11,406 bases of DNA from the NCBI GenBank assembly GCA_002401655.1, contig NVTT01000076.1, positions 1 through 11,406 on the forward strand, in the 5' to 3' direction. Below are positions 7,259 to 11,406 of the stretch, in pieces. A program made the position numbers and the translations under genes. The notes below the pieces were generated by a model. That model had not been told where the DNA came from. It saw only the letters and a program-made list of their open reading frames with translations, and did no database searches. Numbering within the stretch: position 1 is the stretch's first letter; each line of letters opens with the position of its first letter. Origin of the DNA: Gammaproteobacteria bacterium. Lineage in GTDB: Bacteria > Pseudomonadota > Gammaproteobacteria > Enterobacterales > Kangiellaceae.

Positions 7259-7645
7259 ATGAATTCTTTTGAACCTGAAGCATCTATTAATGTTTTTGAA
7301 GAGCCATTAATTGCATGTAGCAATGATCCAGTTACCGGTTTTTTTAGAGATGGCTGTTGCAATACAAATGAACAAGACATTGGCTCGCATACGATCTGTA
7401 TTGAAGCGAGTCAGGAATTTTTAGAATATTCTCGTTTTAAAGGTAATGATCTTTCAACTCCGGTTCCTGAGTTTGGTTTTTTAGGAATAAAAGCCGGTGA
7501 TTGTTGGTGTTTATGTGCCGCTCGATGGCTTGAAGCATACAATGATGAAAGGGCTCCTAGAGTTTTTCTACAAAGAACTCACAAAAAAGCGTTAGAAATA
7601 GTACCGATGAAAATTCTTAATAAGTTTGCCCTGGATCTTAATTAG
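7259..7645 (+). CDS. DUF2237 family protein of unknown function
   Basis: A 128-residue soluble protein recognised as DUF2237 from its conserved blocks: NVFEEPLIACSNDPVTGFFR (11-30) running into DGCCNT (31-36), DIGSHTICI (40-48), GNDLSTPVPEFGFLG (62-76), KAGDCWCLCAARW (78-90) and THKKALE (107-113). The family is widespread in bacteria and has no established biochemical role that I know of. Conserved Cys (C20, C33, C34, C82, C84, C86) and His (H44, H108) could bind metal or act in redox chemistry, but that is inference. There is no signal peptide or membrane segment. It starts 21 bp after the lpd stop with no intervening terminator, so it is probably the last gene of the pyruvate dehydrogenase operon. 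An in-frame TTG at 7253 is an alternative start. Neither start has a good ribosome binding site, and ATG is preferred. The last codons lie in the first unit of a tandem repeat. Confidence 0.85.
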   Translation: MNSFEPEASINVFEEPLIACSNDPVTGFFRDGCCNTNEQDIGSHTICIEASQEFLEYSRFKGNDLSTPVPEFGFLGIKAGDCWCLCAARWLEAYNDERAPRVFLQRTHKKALEIVPMKILNKFALDLN

Positions 7646-7673
7646 AGATCTTAATTAAACATCTTAATTCGTT
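7635..7673. repeat. 13-bp tandem repeat, three units
   Basis: ATCTTAATT occurs at 7635, 7648 and 7661, giving three direct repeats at an exact 13-bp period. Units one and two agree at 11 of 13 positions (ATCTTAATTAGAG and ATCTTAATTAAAC). The third diverges after the core (ATCTTAATTCGTT). The array begins inside the last codons of the DUF2237 gene, includes its stop, and runs into the spacer before the hydrolase gene. It may be a slippage product or a set of protein-binding repeats. A third unit followed by a run of five T is weakly terminator-like but has no stem. Confidence 0.6.
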
Positions 7674-7731
7674 TTTCAAATTAAAGTCCAATACAAAAGC
7701 CAACCTTTATAAACATTAACAGGGTGCTAAT

Positions 7732-8394
7732 ATGTCTCAGCTATTACCTCATCTAACCGTAGAAACTAACTCAAACCCCGATGCATCTGTTATCTGGTTA
7801 CATGGATTAGGGGCCGATGGAAATGATTTTAAACCTATTGTCAGCGAACTTGGTTTGCCTGATGACGCTAAAATTCGATTTATATTTCCCCACTCACCTT
7901 CAAGACCCGTCACGATCAACGGTGGCATGGTGATGCCCGCTTGGTATGATATTTTGGAGATGACTATTGAACGTTCTGTCGATGAAATACAGTTACGAGA
8001 ATCTGCTCAATCAATCACTGACTTTATTGAAGATGAAATAAGTAAAAGGATAGCTAGTGAACGAATTATTATCGCAGGGTTTTCTCAGGGTGGCGCTGTC
8101 GCTGTGGAAACTGCATTATCGTTTAATAAAAAATTAGCAGGATTGTTAATGATGTCGACTTACTTTGCGACTAAAGACAGTATTAATTTTGCTTCTGAGA
8201 ATCAATCAATTCCTATTGAGATTCACCACGGCACTCATGATCCTGTAGTACCGGTTCAGTTAAGCGAAGTGAGTACAACTAAACTTAAGGAAAATGGTTA
8301 TTCGGTTGAGATGAAACATTATCCTATGGAGCACTCTGTTTGCCCAAAGCAAATCAAAGATATTGGTCAATGGTTAACGAGCTGTTTGAAGTGA
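7732..8394 (+). CDS. Carboxylesterase/phospholipase family alpha/beta hydrolase
   Basis: A 220-residue cytoplasmic serine hydrolase of the Abhydrolase_2 family (bacterial carboxylesterase, related to eukaryotic acyl-protein thioesterase/lysophospholipase). The oxyanion strand motif WLHGLGADGNDF is at 22-33. The nucleophile is S118 in GFSQGGAVA (116-124). The other triad members are D170 in HGTHDPVVP and H201 in PMEHSVC. PAWYDI at 69-74 is also typical of the family. Expected activity is cleavage of short-chain esters or thioesters, but the natural substrate is unknown. There is no signal peptide. AGGGTG (7721-7726) precedes the ATG by 5 bases. An 86-bp gap holding the tandem repeat and a possible -10 (TATAAA, 7708-7713, without a good -35) separates it from the DUF2237 gene, so it may have its own promoter. 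Confidence 0.9.
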   Translation: MSQLLPHLTVETNSNPDASVIWLHGLGADGNDFKPIVSELGLPDDAKIRFIFPHSPSRPVTINGGMVMPAWYDILEMTIERSVDEIQLRESAQSITDFIEDEISKRIASERIIIAGFSQGGAVAVETALSFNKKLAGLLMMSTYFATKDSINFASENQSIPIEIHHGTHDPVVPVQLSEVSTTKLKENGYSVEMKHYPMEHSVCPKQIKDIGQWLTSCLK

Positions 8395-8409
8395 TAAGAT
8401 AGCTAACAA

Positions 8410-8433
8410 TATTTATTTGCTTGTGAATAAATA
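8410..8433 (+). terminator. AT-only stem-loop after the hydrolase gene (weak terminator candidate)
   Basis: TATTTATT (8410-8417) and AATAAATA (8426-8433) are perfect complementary arms around an 8-base loop, 16 bp after the hydrolase stop. The stem has no G-C pair, and a run of five T comes only at 8440-8444, so as an intrinsic terminator it would be weak. The T-run belongs to a 14-bp palindrome TTTTTAATTAAAAA (8440-8453). These could equally be simple AT-rich spacer. Confidence 0.25.
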
Positions 8434-8457
8434 GGAAAGTTTTTAATTAAAAATTAT

Positions 8458-8462
8458 AGGAG
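8458..8462 (+). promoter_or_regulatory. Ribosome binding site deciding the GTG start of the DUF1272 gene
   Basis: AGGAG (8458-8462) is a strong Shine-Dalgarno sequence lying 11 bases before the GTG at 8474. The spacing is rather long, but the GTG gives the family's usual beginning (MLEIRPNCE) and no ATG is available nearer in frame. Confidence 0.6.
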
Positions 8463-8473
8463 TTTTTACAATC

Positions 8474-8782
8474 GTGTTAGAGATAAGACCAAATTGTGAA
8501 TGCTGCGATAGAGATCTACCCGCAGATTCGTTAGAGGCAATGATATGTACTTATGAGTGTACTTTTTGTAAAGGTTGCGTCATTGATATTTTATCAAACG
8601 TATGTCCTAACTGTGGAGGAGGATTTGTAATGCGCCCGATCCGCCCCGTAAAAGAATGGCGTTCGGGTTTAAGCCGAGAGATTCAAAAACCTTCGATAGA
8701 AAGAGTTCATTCAGAATATACCCGTAAAGAATTAAAGGAATTCAGCGCTCAAGTTAGCGCAACACCACCGAGAAAAAGGTAA
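8474..8782 (+). CDS. DUF1272 family cysteine-rich protein, probable zinc binder
   Basis: A 102-residue protein whose first 58 residues match DUF1272: RPNCECCDRDLPADS, then AMICTYECTFCKGCV, then VCPNCGGGFVMRPIRP. Nine cysteines (C8, C10, C11, C25, C29, C32, C35, C44, C47) lie in spacing resembling a RING or treble-clef zinc site. Zinc binding is inferred, and the family has no assigned function that I know of. Residues 59-102 form a charged, variable tail with no recognisable motif, longer than the compact core of the family. There is no membrane segment or signal peptide. Translation starts at GTG with AGGAG upstream. The acetyltransferase gene follows after 20 bp with its own ribosome binding site, so the two are probably co-transcribed. 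Confidence 0.82.
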   Translation: MLEIRPNCECCDRDLPADSLEAMICTYECTFCKGCVIDILSNVCPNCGGGFVMRPIRPVKEWRSGLSREIQKPSIERVHSEYTRKELKEFSAQVSATPPRKR

Positions 8783-8802
8783 ATAAGGTAGAGGATGTTT
8801 TT

Positions 8803-9399
8803 ATGAACAAATGGTTAGAAGAAACAACGCTAGAAGGAAGTAAGGTTAAATTGGTTCCATTGACTGCTTCTTATCGCAACGAGTTAGTTAAAGCCTCCAA
8901 TGATGGTGAACTTTGGAAGTTATGGTTTACTTCGGTTCCATCTGAAAAAAATATCGATAATTATATTAAACAAGCGCTAAAGGATATGGACAATGGACTT
9001 GCATTAGTTTTTGTCGTCATTGATAAAAAAAATAATAAAGTTGTAGGATCTACTCGCTATTGTAACGCAGTGCCTAGCCATCGAAGAGTAGAAATTGGTT
9101 ATACTTGGTATTCAAAAAGCGCGCAAAGAACTTCCATTAATACCGAATGTAAACATCTCCTTTTAACCTATGCATTTGAAAAACTTAACGCAATTGCCGT
9201 TGAGTTTAGAACCCATTGGCACAATCATGCGTCTAGAAATGCAATTGAACGCTTAGGTGCTAAACAGGATGGTGTACTCAGAAATCATTGGGTTGACGAT
9301 TCGGAAATGTTAAGAGATACCGTGGTGTTTTCGATCATTCAGAGTGAATGGAAAGCGGTTAAGCAATCTTTATCTTATAAACTAAGTTTATTTTCTTAA
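8803..9399 (+). CDS. GNAT family N-acetyltransferase (RimJ/RimL-like)
   Basis: A 198-residue acetyl-CoA-dependent acetyltransferase of the Acetyltransf_3 group, which includes the RimJ/RimL ribosomal protein acetyltransferases and many enzymes acting on small molecules. The N-terminal block LEGSKVKLVPLTASY (10-24) is typical. Motif A lies in EIGYTWYSKSAQRTSINTE (97-115), where the usual acetyl-CoA loop has the TxxNxE form common in this subgroup rather than a classical Q/RxxGxG/A. NHASRNAIERLGAKQDGVLR (141-160) and DTVVFSIIQSEW (172-183) complete the fold. The acceptor substrate is unknown. GAGG (8791-8794) lies 8 bases before the ATG. It is the second gene of a likely pair with the DUF1272 gene and converges with topB. 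The same frame stays open after its TAA only for 12 codons. Confidence 0.87.
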   Translation: MNKWLEETTLEGSKVKLVPLTASYRNELVKASNDGELWKLWFTSVPSEKNIDNYIKQALKDMDNGLALVFVVIDKKNNKVVGSTRYCNAVPSHRRVEIGYTWYSKSAQRTSINTECKHLLLTYAFEKLNAIAVEFRTHWHNHASRNAIERLGAKQDGVLRNHWVDDSEMLRDTVVFSIIQSEWKAVKQSLSYKLSLFS

Positions 9400-9430
9400 C
9401 GGAATAATATTAAAATCGTTTTATTGTCTA

Positions 9431-9460
9431 TGAGCTGAATAAATGCTATTACTCGGCTCA
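9431..9460. terminator. Stem-loop in the convergent spacer between the acetyltransferase gene and topB
   Basis: TGAGCTGAATAA (9431-9442) pairs with TTACTCGGCTCA (9449-9460) around a 6-base loop. As + strand RNA, 11 of 12 positions pair (one as U-G), and only one A-C mismatch remains. It sits 31 bp after the acetyltransferase stop and about 100 bp beyond the topB stop, between convergent genes. No T-run follows on either strand, so classical intrinsic termination is not shown. It may instead mark a processed 3' end. The rest of 9400-9561 shows nothing convincing. Confidence 0.35.
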
Positions 9461-9561
9461 AAGACTACAATGACGAAGATGGATTGCCGTGTATATTTGG
9501 GGAAAAATCAATTAGACACAATTTAGTTCTCAAGTCGTGGTGAAGAGTTATTTACAGGGTC

Positions 9562-11406
9562 TTATTTTTTAATTTTCTTCTTGAAGTACTGTTTCTTTTT
9601 GAATGTCTTTCTTTTTCCTTCACCTTTTAGTGCTGCAAACCCACTAGAGTCCACTAAGGGTATCAATTCATTTAATTGTCCTAACAATCCACTCATAAAA
9701 TCTTGATAACTCATTTTGCTCTGACTGATTGACGATAATTGTGATTCCCATTGCGCGGTCATATCAGGAAGTGTAGCGGTTTCTGGTAAGCTACTAATTA
9801 ATTTTCGGCCGATAAGTGTTGACACGATTTGTTTACCCTGACGTTTTAAATATTGACGATTAAAAAGTAATTCAATAATTCCAGCTCGTGTCGCTTCGGT
9901 TCCTAGACCATCGGTTTCTCTTAATATTTTTCTGATTTCTGGCTCTTTTACATAGCGACTAATACCGGTCATTGCGGCGAGTAATGTCGCATCAGTAAAG
10001 TATTTTGGAGGTGTTGTTTGTTTATCGAGAAGGCTAGCGTCTTCACAAGTTAAGACGTCGTCTTTATTGAGTGATGGCAATGACTCTTGTAGCTCTGACT
10101 TTTCTAATTCGGACTTCTCATCTGAACTATGAGTATATTTCTTTTTCTCAAAGAGTTTTTTCCATCCCCGTTTTAACGGTTGTTTGGCTTTGGCGATGAA
10201 ATGACCGCCGGCTATTTCTAGGGTAATTTGTTTTTCTTCAAATTGGTAGGCGGGGTAGAATTGGATTATGTATTGACGAGCGATCAATTGATAAACATTC
10301 GCTTCAAAAGAATTAAGTCGAGTGGCATCGAGTTTTCTAGCGGTTGGAATAATGGCATGGTGCGCTTGAATTTTTTTGTCATTCCAGGCTTTGCTAACCA
10401 GTGAAAGATCAGCTTCTAAAACAGCGGTAGATAACTGACCACAAACAAACGCAATAGCCGAGGTGACTGCGTTTGCTTGTTTTAGATGTTCAATCGGCAA
10501 AAACCGACAATCAGATCGAGGATAAGTAATTAGCTTATGTTTTTCATAAAGGCTCTGGCAAGTATCCAAGACTTGTTTGGCACTCATGGTATATCGTTTG
10601 GCCGCATCTATTTGTAGCGATGATAGATTATAGGGTAGGGGCGCTGGCTGTTGCTTTCGTTTTTGAAAGTAATTTAAAACTGTAGCAGGTTGATTTTTTA
10701 TACGAGTAGCAACATTTTCAGCTAAGGATCGAGACAATACTCGCCCTTCATCGTCTTGATAGGGAAGGCAGGTTTCGCTCGGTAGCCATTTGGCTTTAAA
10801 AGTTTCATTCTGACCTTCATTGTTAGACGTTCTTAGATGTGCCCAAACCTGATAATAAGCCTTACTAATAAAGTTCTCTATTTCACCATCTCTTGCTACC
10901 ACCAATCCTAGCAACGGCGTTTGAACCCGCCCCACCGATAGAACACCGTTGTAACCTGCTTTAGAACCTTGAATAGTACATAGCCTTGTCATATTCAACC
11001 CATAAAGCCAATCTGCCCGTGAACGTGCTAAGGCCGATGTCGACAAGGGAATAAACTCTTGATTACTCCGCAAAGTCTTAAGCGCGCGCGTCACCGCAGG
11101 TAAGTTTAAGTCGCTGATTAAACAACGCTGCACTGTCTTCTTTTTTTTTGCAGACACTTTAAAATAATTGATGACTTCATCCACTAGCAATTGGCCTTCC
11201 CGATCAGGGTCGCCAACATGAACGATTTGGGTCGATTCTTTGACCAATTGTCGTAAAATAGTTAATTGCTTGCGAGTTTGTTTTTTAGGCACCAACTTCC
11301 AAACATCCGGCGTGATCGGTAAGTGTTCAAGTCGCCACTTTTTATACGCATCATCGTAAGCATCTGGTTCAGCTTGTTCAAGCAAGTGCCCAATGCACCA
11401 ACTCAC
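9562..11406 (-). CDS. topB: DNA topoisomerase III, N-terminus beyond the window
   Basis: A type IA topoisomerase that cuts single-stranded DNA through a 5'-phosphotyrosine link and decatenates daughter chromosomes. The visible 614 residues align with E. coli TopB from about residue 38. The codon at the right edge is an internal Val (GTG), not the start, so about 37 residues carrying the EKPS motif are missing. Visible in order: WCIGHLLEQA (3-12), the acidic DPDREGQ (66-72), SVGRVQTP (157-164), the catalytic Tyr in ITYPRSDCR (Y295 of the fragment), AHHAIIPTAR (348-357), FTDATLLAAMTG (470-481) and DGLGTEATRAGIIE (499-512). There is no zinc-finger cysteine cluster; the protein ends in a lysine-rich tail (598-614), as E. 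coli TopB ends in a basic tail. Residues 425-445 form a short acidic, Ser/Glu-rich insertion. A run of nine A in the coding strand (11141-11149) encodes part of KKKK. The promoter and start are outside the window. Confidence 0.95.
   Translation of the reverse strand: MSWCIGHLLEQAEPDAYDDAYKKWRLEHLPITPDVWKLVPKKQTRKQLTILRQLVKESTQIVHVGDPDREGQLLVDEVINYFKVSAKKKKTVQRCLISDLNLPAVTRALKTLRSNQEFIPLSTSALARSRADWLYGLNMTRLCTIQGSKAGYNGVLSVGRVQTPLLGLVVARDGEIENFISKAYYQVWAHLRTSNNEGQNETFKAKWLPSETCLPYQDDEGRVLSRSLAENVATRIKNQPATVLNYFQKRKQQPAPLPYNLSSLQIDAAKRYTMSAKQVLDTCQSLYEKHKLITYPRSDCRFLPIEHLKQANAVTSAIAFVCGQLSTAVLEADLSLVSKAWNDKKIQAHHAIIPTARKLDATRLNSFEANVYQLIARQYIIQFYPAYQFEEKQITLEIAGGHFIAKAKQPLKRGWKKLFEKKKYTHSSDEKSELEKSELQESLPSLNKDDVLTCEDASLLDKQTTPPKYFTDATLLAAMTGISRYVKEPEIRKILRETDGLGTEATRAGIIELLFNRQYLKRQGKQIVSTLIGRKLISSLPETATLPDMTAQWESQLSSISQSKMSYQDFMSGLLGQLNELIPLVDSSGFAALKGEGKRKTFKKKQYFKKKIKK

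Noticed and set aside
11404..11406. GTG at the right edge as the start of topB
   Set aside because: It encodes an internal Val matching the VTWCIGHLLEQ region of E. coli TopB. The family needs about 37 more N-terminal residues, including the EKPS motif.
1..11406. A defence system, CRISPR array, insertion sequence, tRNA or prophage
   Set aside because: No repeat-spacer array, transposase, terminal inverted repeats, cloverleaf or phage-type gene was seen. The window reads as stable chromosomal housekeeping DNA.

Overview
The window is an AT-rich (clearly under 45% G+C by eye) piece of a gammaproteobacterial chromosome carrying mostly housekeeping genes. The lineage is suggested by three things. 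The pyruvate dehydrogenase is of the homodimeric AceE type and keeps nearly exact E. coli active-site numbering (H106, H142, D230, N260, H407, E571, H640). The order is aceE-aceF-lpd. The topoisomerase III closely resembles E. coli TopB. I cannot name the genus. No mobile element, tRNA, rRNA, CRISPR array or phage gene was found, and coding density is high.

Layout. Positions 1-125 are a short leader holding an inverted repeat. Positions 126-1112 encode an extended-SDR NAD(P)-dependent epimerase/reductase. Positions 1113-1409 (297 bp) are the main regulatory space. It has two extended -10 promoter candidates, a duplicated 13-bp motif (TAGCCATRCTAAC) whose copies lie exactly 105 bp apart, and a small hairpin touching the aceE ribosome binding site. 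Next comes the pyruvate dehydrogenase operon: aceE (1410-4082), aceF (4093-5769) and lpd (5819-7237). A DUF2237 gene (7259-7645) follows lpd closely and is probably co-transcribed. A 13-bp tandem repeat of three units begins inside the end of the DUF2237 gene. A carboxylesterase/phospholipase-family hydrolase (7732-8394) follows. Then comes a tight pair: a cysteine-rich DUF1272 protein (8474-8782, GTG start) and a GNAT acetyltransferase (8803-9399). A convergent spacer (9400-9561) contains a stem-loop. The rest is topB (DNA topoisomerase III) on the minus strand, cut by the right edge and lacking about 37 N-terminal residues.

How the genes work together. AceE decarboxylates pyruvate and acetylates the lipoyl domains of AceF. 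AceF forms acetyl-CoA, and Lpd reoxidises the dihydrolipoyl groups with NAD+. All three proteins retain their known catalytic residues, so the complex should be active. The other genes have no obvious functional link to it, except that the DUF2237 gene is placed to be made with the complex.

I did not find a convincing new multi-gene system. The points most worth a second look are the duplicated putative operator before aceE with no PdhR-like site seen, the DUF2237 gene at the tail of the PDH operon, the 13-bp tandem repeat after it, and the DUF1272-GNAT pair.
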